From positions 1 to 8,360 of the forward strand of contig JAFCZI010000087.1 in the NCBI GenBank assembly GCA_019314425.1: a DNA stretch of 8,360 nucleotides, in the 5' to 3' direction. Source of the stretch: Deltaproteobacteria bacterium. GTDB lineage: Bacteria > Desulfobacterota > DSM-4660 > Desulfatiglandales > Desulfatiglandaceae. Numbering within the stretch: position 1 is the first letter of the stretch; each line of letters starts with the position of its first letter. Position numbers and translations under genes: made by a program. Shown piece by piece: positions 1 through 7,156 of this stretch. Under the pieces are notes generated by a model. That model was given only the letters and a program-made list of their open reading frames with translations. It was not told the origin of the DNA and ran no database searches.

Positions 1-52
1 AAAAAGATCGAGATAATATCACCTTACCCAAGGGGGTAGATTCCCATAACAC

Positions 53-276
53 ATGATTTTGAAGAGCTGGAGGCCGAGGCAATGCGGCTTGGTATGTGAG
101 GTCGAGCGCGACTCGCCCAAAAACTTCTATTGAGTCTCGACGCGCCCTCTGAGGAAGAAAACCTTCATCTGTGGGTGATCGAAGCCGAGAAACGCCTGAA
201 GGACCTTAGAGCAGGCAAAGCCAAGGAATTATCTGCCGAAGAGGCATTTTGTCGTGCCAGAGCCGCAGTTTTATGA
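53..276 (+). pseudogene. Decayed antitoxin of a type II addiction module (Unstab_antitox / TIGR02574-like)
   Basis: In the frame ending at the TGA at 274-276 the translation reads like a putative addiction-module antitoxin. It has a DFEELEAEAMRL start region, then RARLAQKLLLSLDAP, and a C-terminal part EAEKRLKDLRAGKAKEL followed by SAEEAF. In this family the C-terminal part typically wraps the toxin. Two lesions break it. The only fitting start, ATG at 53-55, is one base out of frame, as if ATG-GAT had lost a G. A TGA at 97-99 replaces a codon in the usual LPPEERARLA segment. Downstream in-frame TTG or GTG codons could at best give a truncated product. The ancestral length would be about 74 residues, normal for the family. 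Its stop overlaps the ancestral toxin start (ATGA at 273-276), the usual layout of such operons. Family membership is recognised by eye; loss of function is inferred. Confidence 0.72.
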
Positions 277-567
277 GAAGAGCTACTTTCCATGAAGACG
301 CTTTTGCCGAGATGTAATGAAGCAGCTCAGTATTACGAAGAAAGGTCCTCTGGTCTCGGACTGTCTTTTCCGGATTCCGTTGAAGAGGCTGTTGAGACTG
401 TATTGGAGAATCCAAAGGCATACCGGATCGTTGGACGTGAAGTTCGGCATAAGCTCCTGAGGCGATTCCCATACAGTGTTCTTTATGTTATTGAACACGA
501 TCGTATTCGGGTTATGGCAATTTCGCATCAGAAACGCCGCCCAGGGTATTGGCATTATCGGCAATAA
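273..567 (+). pseudogene. RelE/ParE-family toxin, frameshifted; a truncated frame at 292-567 stays open
   Basis: Members of this family are small toxins of type II modules (RelE-type ribosome-dependent mRNA interferases or ParE-type gyrase poisons). The original gene appears to start at ATG 273-275, overlapping the antitoxin stop, and reads MRRATFHEDAFAEM before hitting TAA at 315-317. Skipping one base (T at about 315) continues in frame as NEAAQYYEERSSGLGLSF and on to the family's conserved C-terminal segments LLRRFPYSVLYVIE and ISHQKRRPGYW. The repaired protein would be about 97 residues, typical of the family. Without repair, an ATG at 292 opens an ORF of 91 residues whose first eight (MKTLLPRC) are out-of-frame sequence, followed by 83 genuine toxin residues. 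This restart lacks the native first beta strand. Whether it is made, folds or is toxic is unknown. The neighbouring antitoxin is also broken, so I treat the pair as a relic. Confidence 0.75.
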
Positions 568-655
568 TTTATGCAGTTGCTGGGTACACTTTAGAGAGCA
601 TTATCATTTCAACATAGAGTGCGTGAGCCCTCAGCCTCAAATGGCCGCTCAACAA

Positions 656-678
656 AGAGATTGGGCCACTCAATCTCT
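656..678 (+). other. Short hairpin in the ispG leader
   Basis: AGAGATTG at 656-663 and CAATCTCT at 671-678 form a perfect 8-base-pair inverted repeat around a 7-base loop. The stem is AT-rich and no T run follows, so it is a poor intrinsic terminator in either direction. It could be a weak protein-binding dyad or an RNA hairpin in the ispG 5' leader. The rest of the interval between the toxin relic and ispG (568-794) shows no gene and no promoter I would defend. Confidence 0.35.
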
Positions 679-794
679 ATTTCCGAACGGGAATATTTCA
701 TCAGAAATTTTATGCATATCCGTCGTTATTCTCGATAGGGAATACTTCGTTGGGAGAAATGATTCTTACAACAACAAGGAGATTATCTGAATTT

Positions 795-1886
795 ATGCCT
801 ATAGAAGGAGTTCGTAAACCCACGAAAATGATCCATGTCGGTGATGTGCCCATCGGCGGCGGCACGCCCATCGCCGTGCAATCCATGACCAACACCGATA
901 CCCGGAATGTGTCTGAAACGGTCGGCCAAATCGAACGTCTGGCGGATGCGGGATGCGATATCGTTCGGCTGGCCATCCCCGATGAAGCAGCGGTTGCGGC
1001 TTTTGGGGAGATCAAGAAAAAGGTCAAGCCCCCGCTCATTGCTGATATTCACTTTGATCATCGGCTGGCCCTGGGGGTTCTGAGGGCTGGCGCCGACGGG
1101 CTTCGAATCAATCCCGGGAATATCGGCGGCCCGGAAGCGGTTAAAAAAGTGGTCGCCGTTGCCAGAGAGACGGAAGCCCCTATAAGAATCGGGGTCAACG
1201 CGGGATCTTTGCACCGCGATGTGTTGAAAAAATTCGGGGGACCCACCCCCGAGGCCATGGTGCATAGCGCCATGGAACATGTGGCGATTCTGGAGGAACT
1301 CGATTTCCCCCACATCAAAATCTCCTTGAAGTCCTCCGACGTTCGCAGTACCATTTCCGCCTACGAACTTCTGAGCGAACGGGTGGATTACCCCCTTCAT
1401 CTGGGCGTCACCGAGGCCGGTACGTTGATTTCCGGTACGGTCAAAAGCACCCTGGGCATCGGATTTCTGTTGGCGGAAGGGATCGGCGACACCTTTCGCG
1501 TATCCTTAACCCGTGATCCGGTGGAAGAGGTTCGGGTGGCCTATGAAATTTTGAGAAGCCTCGGGTTGAGATTCCGGGGGCCTGAAATCATATCGTGCCC
1601 CACCTGCGGCCGATGTGAAATTGATCTTTTTTCCATTGTGGATGAAGTGGAAAGGGCTATTTCCGGGATTGTTGCATCCCCCAAGGTGGCCATTATGGGC
1701 TGTGTGGTCAATGGTCCGGGTGAAGCCCGGGAGGCCGATGTGGGGATCGCCGGTGCGCGAGGGCAGGGGATTCTGTTCAAGAAGGGGGAGATTGTTCGGA
1801 AGATTCCGGAGGATCAGTTGGCGGAGGTGTTGATTGCTGAAGTCAAGAAGATTGTGGATTGCGGAATGCGGATTGAAATTGGATGA
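795..1886 (+). CDS. ispG: 4-hydroxy-3-methylbut-2-enyl diphosphate synthase (MEP isoprenoid pathway)
   Basis: IspG (GcpE) is a cytosolic [4Fe-4S] enzyme that converts 2-C-methyl-D-erythritol 2,4-cyclodiphosphate to HMBPP, the substrate of IspH. The N-terminal TIM-barrel region shows family segments such as GTPIAVQSMTNTDTR, ADIHFDHRLAL, LRINPGNIGG and PIRIGVNAGSL. The C-terminal iron-sulfur domain carries CPTCGRCE (Cys268 and Cys271) and GCVVNGPGEA (Cys303, Glu310), matching the three cluster cysteines and the glutamate of the E. coli enzyme within two positions. That match supports the ATG at 795 (363 residues), which has AAGGAG at 776-781, 13 bases upstream. Alternatives are TTG at 750 and ATG at 759, which would add 15 or 12 atypical residues; a GGGAG lies only two bases before 759. 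All catalytic elements look intact. proS follows after 32 bases on the same strand, so an operon is likely. Confidence 0.97.
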   Translation: MPIEGVRKPTKMIHVGDVPIGGGTPIAVQSMTNTDTRNVSETVGQIERLADAGCDIVRLAIPDEAAVAAFGEIKKKVKPPLIADIHFDHRLALGVLRAGADGLRINPGNIGGPEAVKKVVAVARETEAPIRIGVNAGSLHRDVLKKFGGPTPEAMVHSAMEHVAILEELDFPHIKISLKSSDVRSTISAYELLSERVDYPLHLGVTEAGTLISGTVKSTLGIGFLLAEGIGDTFRVSLTRDPVEEVRVAYEILRSLGLRFRGPEIISCPTCGRCEIDLFSIVDEVERAISGIVASPKVAIMGCVVNGPGEAREADVGIAGARGQGILFKKGEIVRKIPEDQLAEVLIAEVKKIVDCGMRIEIG

Positions 1887-1918
1887 CAATATAAACAAAG
1901 GAGAACACCAAAAACATT

Positions 1919-3646
1919 ATGCGATATTCAAACTATTTTATTCCCACCCAAAAAGAAATCCCGGCCGATGCCGAGATTATCAGCCATCAGCTGATGATCC
2001 GGGCCGGCATGATTCGAAAGCTCACTTCAGGCATCTACACGTATCTTCCCCTCGGACTCCGATCCATCCGGAAGGTGGAAAATATTATCCGGGAAGAGAT
2101 GAACCGGGCTGGCGCCATCGAGGTTCTTATGCCCGCAGTGCAACCGGCTGAGCTGTGGCAGGAGAGCGGCCGGTGGGAATACTATGGGCGCGAACTTCTG
2201 AGGTTCAAGGACCGTCACGACCGGGAGGCCTGTTTCGGGCCCACCCACGAAGAAGTGATCACGGACCTGGTTCGTAAAGAGATTCATTCCTACAAACAGT
2301 TGCCCATCAACCTCTACCAGATTCAGACCAAGTTCAGGGATGAGATTCGCCCCCGTTTCGGGATCATGCGTGGCCGCGAATTCATCATGAAGGACGCCTA
2401 CAGCTTTGATGTGGATGAGGCGGGGGCAGGCCGCAGCTACGAGGCCATGTACGAGGCTTATGAGCGGATATTTCAAAGATGCGGTTTGAAATTCAGGGCG
2501 GTTGAAGCGGACTCGGGAACCATTGGCGGCAGTTATTCTCACGAGTTCATGGTGCTGGCCGAATCCGGCGAGGACCAGATCGTCAATTGCATCAAATGCG
2601 ACTATGCGGCCAACCTGGAACGGGCGGAGGTCAAAGAAGCGGATGATGTGTCCCCGGTGGATGCGAATGCTTTTGAGACCCTGGATCGGGTGGAGACCCC
2701 GAATCAGCGAACCATTGACGAGGTGACCGAATTCCTGAAGATTTCACCGGAACAACTGGTGAAGACCCTTGTTTATGTGGTTGATGAAGCGCCGGTGGCG
2801 GTTTTGTTGCGCGGCGATCATGAATTGAATGAAGCCAAACTGAAAAATGCGCTGGGGGCTCAGTCCGTTGAGATGGCTTCCGCAGGACGGGTTGAAGAAG
2901 TGACCGGCGCCCCCACGGGATTTGCGGGTCCGGTGGGTCTGAAGATCAAGATCGTAGCCGATAACGCGCTGAAGTCCATGCAAAACTTTGTGACGGGGGG
3001 AAACGAAAAAGACCTCCATCTGAAAAACGTGAACCTTAAACGGGATTTCAACGCGGTCCTTTTCGGCGATTTGCGCACCATTGTGCCCGGGGATGTGTGC
3101 CCCCGGTGCGGCGGGGAGATTGCCTTTGGACGGGGGATCGAAGTGGGGCATGTGTTCAAGCTGGGCGTCAAATACAGCGAGGCCATGAAAGCGGTTTTCC
3201 TGAATGAGCAGGGGAAAGAAGCCCCAATGATCATGGGGTGCTACGGCATTGGCGTCGGCCGGAGTGTGGCGGCCGCTATCGAGCAGAACCACGACTCGGA
3301 CGGCATTGTTTTCCCCATTCCCGTGGCCCCCTTCGAGGTGACCCTCCTGCCGCTGCAGATGCATAATGAAGCCGTGGTGGCAGCGGCGTCAAAAATTTAT
3401 GAGGATCTCATGAACATGGGCATCGACGCGCTCCTGGATGATCGGGATGAGAGGGCAGGCGTCAAATTCAAGGATGCCGACCTGCTGGGCATTCCGGTGC
3501 GCATCACACTGGGTTCCCGGGGGCTCAAGAACGGGGAGGTGGAAGTCAAACTTCGGTCGGAATCGGAGAGCGCCATGTTGCCGGTTGACAATGCCGCGAT
3601 GGCTATTGAGACGATGGTGAAGGGCCTTTATGATTCGCTTAAATGA
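1919..3646 (+). CDS. proS: Prolyl-tRNA synthetase, bacterial type with INS editing domain
   Basis: Class II aminoacyl-tRNA synthetase that charges tRNA-Pro. At 575 residues it has the length of bacterial ProRS and starts [19 protein letters not shown], closely like E. coli. The catalytic core includes [12 protein letters not shown] (about 106-117), motif 2 (about 138-161, [10 protein letters not shown] and FIMKDAYSF) and motif 3 GCYGIGVGR (440-448). Between motifs 2 and 3 lies the INS domain (about 225-400), which hydrolyses mischarged Ala-tRNA-Pro; the conserved lysine of LVKTLV is Lys282 and a GFAGPVGL loop is present. CIKC (224-227) and CPRC (394-397) flank this domain and could bind zinc, which is inference. 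The C-terminal anticodon-binding domain spans about 470-575. An AAAGGAG at 1897-1903 lies 15 bases before the ATG, unusually far. The 3' end overlaps the start of rel by 17 bases. Confidence 0.98.
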   Translation: MRYSNYFIPTQKEIPADAEIISHQLMIRAGMIRKLTSGIYTYLPLGLRSIRKVENIIREEMNRAGAIEVLMPAVQPAELWQESGRWEYYGRELLRFKDRHDREACFGPTHEEVITDLVRKEIHSYKQLPINLYQIQTKFRDEIRPRFGIMRGREFIMKDAYSFDVDEAGAGRSYEAMYEAYERIFQRCGLKFRAVEADSGTIGGSYSHEFMVLAESGEDQIVNCIKCDYAANLERAEVKEADDVSPVDANAFETLDRVETPNQRTIDEVTEFLKISPEQLVKTLVYVVDEAPVAVLLRGDHELNEAKLKNALGAQSVEMASAGRVEEVTGAPTGFAGPVGLKIKIVADNALKSMQNFVTGGNEKDLHLKNVNLKRDFNAVLFGDLRTIVPGDVCPRCGGEIAFGRGIEVGHVFKLGVKYSEAMKAVFLNEQGKEAPMIMGCYGIGVGRSVAAAIEQNHDSDGIVFPIPVAPFEVTLLPLQMHNEAVVAAASKIYEDLMNMGIDALLDDRDERAGVKFKDADLLGIPVRITLGSRGLKNGEVEVKLRSESESAMLPVDNAAMAIETMVKGLYDSLK

Positions 3647-5780
3647 CATTACTTCGCAGGTCCTCAGCTACCATCCCAAAGCGGACATTGAATTGATCGA
3701 AAAGGCTTATGTTTATTCTGCCAAAGTCCACCAGGGCCAGATTCGTCTTTCGGGAGAGCCCTATCTTTCTCATCCCCTGGAAGCCGCTTACATCCTGACG
3801 CAGTTGAAGATGGATGTCACCTGTATTGCCGCCGGGTTGCTGCATGACGTCATCGAAGACACCCATGCGAGTCTGGAGGAAATAACCGCGATTTTTGGCG
3901 AAGAGACCGCCAATATTGTAGACGGCGTCACCAAAATCAGTAAAATCCAGTTTAAGAGTTCCAAACAACGCCAGGCCGAGAATGTCCGGAAAATGATTCT
4001 CGCCATGTCCACGGATATTCGTGTGATCCTCGTCAAACTGGCGGACCGGCTCCATAACATGCGAACCCTGGGTTTTCAGTCTGAGGAAAAGCAGCGAAGC
4101 ATCGCCACCGAAACCCTCGATATTTATGCCCCTCTGGCGGGGAGGATGGGGATCAACTGGGTCAAATACAGCCTTGAGGACCTCTGCCTCTTCTATCTGG
4201 AGCCGGAGATTTATGCCCGTATCAAGGATCTGACGGCGCGGCGCCAGAGTGAGATGGGAAAACTTTTGAAGGAGATCCAGAATACCCTGACCGAAGAACT
4301 GGCCAAGGCCAACATTCCGGCCACCGTCAAGGGCCGGCAGAAGCACTTCTACAGCATCTACCAAAAGATGGTTGACCAGGACCTTGAAGTCAGTCAGGTC
4401 TACGATATCCTGGCTTTCAGGGTGATTGTCAAGACCATCAAAGAGTGTTATGCGGCGCTCGGTCATATTCATTCTGCCTGGAAGCCCGTGTCCAAACGTT
4501 TCAAGGACTATATCTCCGTCCCCAAAGCCAATATGTACCAATCCCTTCATACCACGGTTTTTGGTCCGGCGAGAGAAAGAATGGAAGTCCAGATCAGGAC
4601 CTGGGACATGAACCGGGTCGCCGAGAGCGGCATTGCGGCTCACTGGAAGTACAAAGAAGGGGGTGTGACTCGAAACACCGATGAAAAGCAGTTCGCATGG
4701 TTGAATGAGCTGCTCGACTGGCAGAAAACCCTTGAGGATCCCCAGGAATTTCTGGATACGGTGAAAATGGATCTCTTTCCCGACGAGGTCTATGTGTTCA
4801 CGCCCACCGGCGAGGTGAAGTCCTTTCCCAAGGGGGCCACCATGATCGATTTCGCCTACGGTATCCATTCGGAGGTGGGTGAAAAATGCACGGGGGCCAA
4901 GGTGGACGGCAGGATGGTTCCCCTGCGGACTCAATTGAAAAACGGCAATATCATTGAGGTGATTACCTCCTCGAAACAACATCCCCGTAAAGACTGGTTG
5001 AGTTTTGTCAAAACGCCCCGGGCAAAGACCCGGATCAGGCATTGGATCAAGACTGAGGGGAGAGACGAAAGCATCGTCCTGGGAAAAAGCATCCTGGAAA
5101 AGACCCTGCAGCAGGAAAAATTGACCGTGCCCAACCTCCTCAAGAGCGAGCAGATTGCGGCCGTGGCCAAAGAACTTTCTTTTCAATCAGGGGAAGATCT
5201 GATTGCACAAATCGGTTTCGGGAAGATTTCGCCCAGGCAGGTGGTGGGGCGTCTCAAACCAAAACTGACAGACGATGAGGAAAGCCCTCAGGGATTGGTC
5301 GGTAAGATGGTCAGCCGGTTCACGAAGCCCAAAGGGGATCATGGGATTAAGGTGGACGGTGTGAGCGATGTGATGCTCCACTTCGCCAATTGTTGCCAGC
5401 CCCTGCCCGGCGAGAACGTGATCGGGTTCATTACCCGTGGAAGTGGCGTGACCATTCACAATGAAAACTGCCAGCATGTTAAAGAAGCCGATCCCAACCG
5501 GTTGGTAGCGGTCTCATGGGAGCCTTCGGAGAAAAGCACCTATCCGGCCAGACTGCGGGTGAGTACCGTGGAGGGAAAGGGTGTCCTGGCGGATATCAGC
5601 ACCATTCTCAGCCGGAAAGACGCCAATATCACCCAGGCCGAAGTGAAAACAACGGTGGACCATAAAGGCATCTCTCTTTTCACCATTGAGGTGGAGGATT
5701 ATGCCCAGCTTCAGGACATCATCCGTTCCATCAAAAAGGTGAAAAACGTGCTGGTGGTTGAAAGGCTTCAGGACGCTTGA
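3630..5780 (+). CDS. rel: Bifunctional (p)ppGpp synthetase/hydrolase, RelA/SpoT family
   Basis: Long Rel protein (716 residues) that makes and degrades the stringent-response alarmone (p)ppGpp. The N-terminal HD hydrolase domain keeps its metal ligands: His48, the His72-Asp73 pair and Asp139. The synthetase domain (about 235-345) has [10 protein letters not shown] with Asp259, RFKD at 290-293, [10 protein letters not shown] and Glu319 in MEVQIRT. RFKD fits the RxKD signature of bifunctional Rel/SpoT; monofunctional RelA has ExDD there, so both activities are predicted. Next come a TGS domain (about 385-446, [18 protein letters not shown]), a helical region, a conserved-cysteine domain (NCCQPLPGE, Cys588/589, and Cys614) and a C-terminal ACT domain (about 640-716). 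The start ATG lies inside the end of proS with GAAGGG at 3619-3624, which suggests translational coupling. The 3' end overlaps the convergent rpmB by 13 bases, and no terminator is visible. It could equally be named spoT or relA. Confidence 0.97.
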   Translation: MIRLNDITSQVLSYHPKADIELIEKAYVYSAKVHQGQIRLSGEPYLSHPLEAAYILTQLKMDVTCIAAGLLHDVIEDTHASLEEITAIFGEETANIVDGVTKISKIQFKSSKQRQAENVRKMILAMSTDIRVILVKLADRLHNMRTLGFQSEEKQRSIATETLDIYAPLAGRMGINWVKYSLEDLCLFYLEPEIYARIKDLTARRQSEMGKLLKEIQNTLTEELAKANIPATVKGRQKHFYSIYQKMVDQDLEVSQVYDILAFRVIVKTIKECYAALGHIHSAWKPVSKRFKDYISVPKANMYQSLHTTVFGPARERMEVQIRTWDMNRVAESGIAAHWKYKEGGVTRNTDEKQFAWLNELLDWQKTLEDPQEFLDTVKMDLFPDEVYVFTPTGEVKSFPKGATMIDFAYGIHSEVGEKCTGAKVDGRMVPLRTQLKNGNIIEVITSSKQHPRKDWLSFVKTPRAKTRIRHWIKTEGRDESIVLGKSILEKTLQQEKLTVPNLLKSEQIAAVAKELSFQSGEDLIAQIGFGKISPRQVVGRLKPKLTDDEESPQGLVGKMVSRFTKPKGDHGIKVDGVSDVMLHFANCCQPLPGENVIGFITRGSGVTIHNENCQHVKEADPNRLVAVSWEPSEKSTYPARLRVSTVEGKGVLADISTILSRKDANITQAEVKTTVDHKGISLFTIEVEDYAQLQDIIRSIKKVKNVLVVERLQDA

Positions 5781-5980
5781 AAGGTTTTCTTTACGGGCTT
5801 TTCAACGAGGCCGGATTTGATGCAGCTGGTGCAGGCCCTTATTTTTACGGTTTGACCGTCTTTGACACACTTGACGCTTTGAAGATTGGGATACCAGCGT
5901 TTTTTGGTCTTATTGTGAGCGTGGCTGACGCTGTAACCGACAAGCGGTCTTTTGCCACAGATGTCGCATATCTTTGACAT
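5768..5980 (-). CDS. rpmB: Large-subunit ribosomal protein bL28, zinc-ribbon form
   Basis: A 70-residue protein of the bL28 family, part of the 50S ribosomal subunit. It opens with [24 protein letters not shown]'s first twenty residues in standard family form and keeps [12 protein letters not shown]. Cysteine pairs at 5/8 and 50/53 make the zinc-binding C+ version; Cys38 is extra. GGGAGG (plus-strand complement 5991-5996) lies 10 bases before the ATG. Typical bL28 chains end shortly after the second cysteine pair with a GKVVK-like tail. Here the tail [14 protein letters not shown] runs on, and its last codons are antisense to the end of rel. The gene lies downstream of the Crp-like regulator on the same strand (82-base gap) but probably has its own promoter. 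No terminator separates it from rel. Confidence 0.96.
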   Translation of the reverse strand: MSKICDICGKRPLVGYSVSHAHNKTKKRWYPNLQSVKCVKDGQTVKIRACTSCIKSGLVEKPVKKTFQAS

Positions 5981-6020
5981 TTGGATGTTTCCTCCCTGCT
6001 GAACATTATGATAATCCGTC

Positions 6021-6049
6021 CTTCTAGCTGTTCCTGACTAAAATATCAA
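6021..6049 (-). promoter_or_regulatory. Candidate sigma-70-type promoter of rpmB
   Basis: Reading the minus strand, TTGATA (plus 6044-6049; 5 of 6 to TTGACA) is followed after exactly 17 bases by TAGAAG (plus 6021-6026; 4 of 6 to TATAAT). Transcription would begin near 6014, about 20 bases before the rpmB Shine-Dalgarno sequence. It lies between the regulator's stop codon and rpmB. The match is by eye and untested. Confidence 0.4.
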
Positions 6050-6062
6050 GTACTTTTCTATG

Positions 6063-6752
6063 TTATTTCATTTTTTTCCCGTCGATGGAAAGGGATTCAA
6101 GCCCTTCACGGTTCAGCAACCGGATGGTGCGGTCTTTTGTTTCGATGAGACCCTGCTTGTTCATCCGGTTCAGGATCCGGGAAAGGGTTTCAGGGATGGT
6201 GCCCAGAAGGCTTGCCAGTTGTCCCTTTGAAATGTCGAGGGTGATAACATCCTCTTTTTTCTGTTCCGCAGAGAGATAAAGCAAATACGCGGCCAGACGG
6301 GCGGGGACTTCTTTCAGGGAAAGATTTTCAACTTGCAGGGTGAATTGCCGAAGCCGTATGGACAGCACAGCGAGCATGTTCAAGGCCAGGGACGGATGGG
6401 CCGTAATCAGTCCCAGAAATGCGGGTCTCGGGAAAAAAAGGAGCCTTGATGTCTGAATGGCTTCCGCATTGGCGGGGAATTGTTTACCTGAAAATACCGG
6501 TACTTCCCCAAAGGGTTCTCCGGGGCCGAAAACATGAAGAATCTGTTCCTTGCCTGACGGTGACACCTTGAAGATTTTCACCAGTCCTTCCGCCACCAGG
6601 TAAAACCCGTTGCCTTCATCCTGCTCCATAAAGATCATTTCACCCTTGGGGTAATTTTTTGAGATCGACACGTCTTTGATCTGCTCAAGGTGTTGTTCGG
6701 GAAGTCCCTCAAAGATAAGGGCGCCGGATATTATTTCTAAATCGCTCGTCAT
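6063..6752 (-). CDS. Crp/Fnr-family transcriptional regulator
   Basis: A 229-residue regulator with the Crp/Fnr layout: a cyclic-nucleotide-binding-like beta barrel (about 13-125, including GNGFYLVAEGLVKIFKVS and FGEVPVFSG), a dimerisation helix (about 125-145) and a winged helix-turn-helix (about 150-220). The recognition helix PETLSRILNRM places Glu188, Ser191 and Arg192 in the E-x-x-S-R arrangement of FNR-type proteins, which generally read TTGA-type half sites. No N-terminal cysteine cluster is present, so it is not an oxygen-sensing FNR. Glu83 matches the CRP phosphate-cassette glutamate, but the residue aligned with the cAMP-binding arginine appears to be Pro93, so cAMP is an unlikely ligand. 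AGGGAG (plus 6762-6767 complement) lies 9 bases before the ATG. The effector and targets cannot be told from sequence; nitrosative or redox roles known in relatives are only possibilities. Confidence 0.92.
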   Translation of the reverse strand: MTSDLEIISGALIFEGLPEQHLEQIKDVSISKNYPKGEMIFMEQDEGNGFYLVAEGLVKIFKVSPSGKEQILHVFGPGEPFGEVPVFSGKQFPANAEAIQTSRLLFFPRPAFLGLITAHPSLALNMLAVLSIRLRQFTLQVENLSLKEVPARLAAYLLYLSAEQKKEDVITLDISKGQLASLLGTIPETLSRILNRMNKQGLIETKDRTIRLLNREGLESLSIDGKKMK

Positions 6753-6767
6753 TCAAGTTGACTCCCT

Positions 6768-6803
6768 GTGGGTGTTTCAGAACTGGTGGGTGTTTCAGAA
6801 ACT
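6768..6803. repeat. Tandem 15-base repeat with palindromic core upstream of the regulator
   Basis: GTGGGTGTTTCAGAA occurs exactly at 6768-6782 and again at 6786-6800, an 18-base period. The second copy contains the perfect dyad GTTTC-A-GAAAC (6792-6802); the first lacks one A, so its dyad is imperfect. The first copy abuts the AGGGAG ribosome binding site of the Crp/Fnr-like gene. It could be an operator pair for autoregulation or debris from the neighbouring insertion element. The sites do not match the classical CRP or FNR box. Confidence 0.6.
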
Positions 6804-6928
6804 GACCATAATTGTTTTCTGCGGGAAACCTATCACGTTCCATTGATTTGGGCCAAACAATTTTGATGGTGCTGTAAAAAGTCCCACCTACTGCGTTGCA
6901 GCAATTTTTCAGAATTTCAACATGCACT

Positions 6929-7117
6929 TCAATTCCGACATTCCCCACAAACTGAAAAGCCTCTCCAATGAACCCACCCGTTGCCTGGTGATGCTGTATA
7001 CAGTTTGAGGCTGGCATGAGGTTGTTGGGTATTATAAAAATCAAAATATTTTTTCAGGGATGGGATTGACTCCCTTACCGAACGGTACTCTTTCGGATAA
7101 ATCTCCTCATCTTTCAC
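6929..7117 (-). pseudogene. IS3-family transposase (OrfB) C-terminal fragment
   Basis: From the GTG at 7115-7117 the minus strand reads VKDEEIYPKEYRSVRESI, then KKYFDFYNTQQPHASL (to about 7007). This is the pattern of the extreme C-terminus of IS3-type integrases (SVK-E-Y-KEY...YF-FYN-RPH-SL). Only about 37 recognisable residues remain. The rest of the catalytic DDE domain, which should lie at higher coordinates, is missing, and brxL occupies that space instead. After the PHASL segment the reading loses similarity and runs to a stop at 6929, suggesting a second rearrangement or frameshift. No clear terminal inverted repeats or target duplication are visible. The stretch 6804-6928 between this fragment and the tandem repeat shows no gene or site I can support. 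Confidence 0.72.
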
Positions 7118-7156
7118 TGAATATTTACCAAGAAATGCTTGGCTCTTGATGCTTTA

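Noticed and set aside
689..748. Imperfect direct repeat GGGAATATTTC / GGGAATACTTC upstream of ispG
   Set aside because: Ten of eleven bases match at one spacing in AT-rich leader sequence; easily chance, with no linked promoter or operator.
476..790. A 104-residue plus-strand frame between the toxin relic and ispG
   Set aside because: It starts inside the toxin frame and runs into the ispG leader. The translation looks like non-coding sequence and no ribosome binding site supports it.
3639..5186. A 515-residue minus-strand open frame opposite rel
   Set aside because: It lies entirely inside a strongly conserved gene on the other strand. Its composition is that expected from antisense of GC-rich codons, and no domain is recognisable.
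6709..7044. A 111-residue minus-strand frame spanning the IS remnant and the first codons of the Crp-like gene
   Set aside because: It overlaps the regulator's start and the transposase fragment in another frame, has no ribosome binding site I can see, and resembles no family I know. Most likely a chance open frame through rearranged sequence.
7127..7141. CCAAG-AAATG-CTTGG inverted repeat just past the brxL stop, as a possible terminator
   Set aside because: The stem is only five base pairs and no T run follows on the minus strand, so an intrinsic terminator is not supported.
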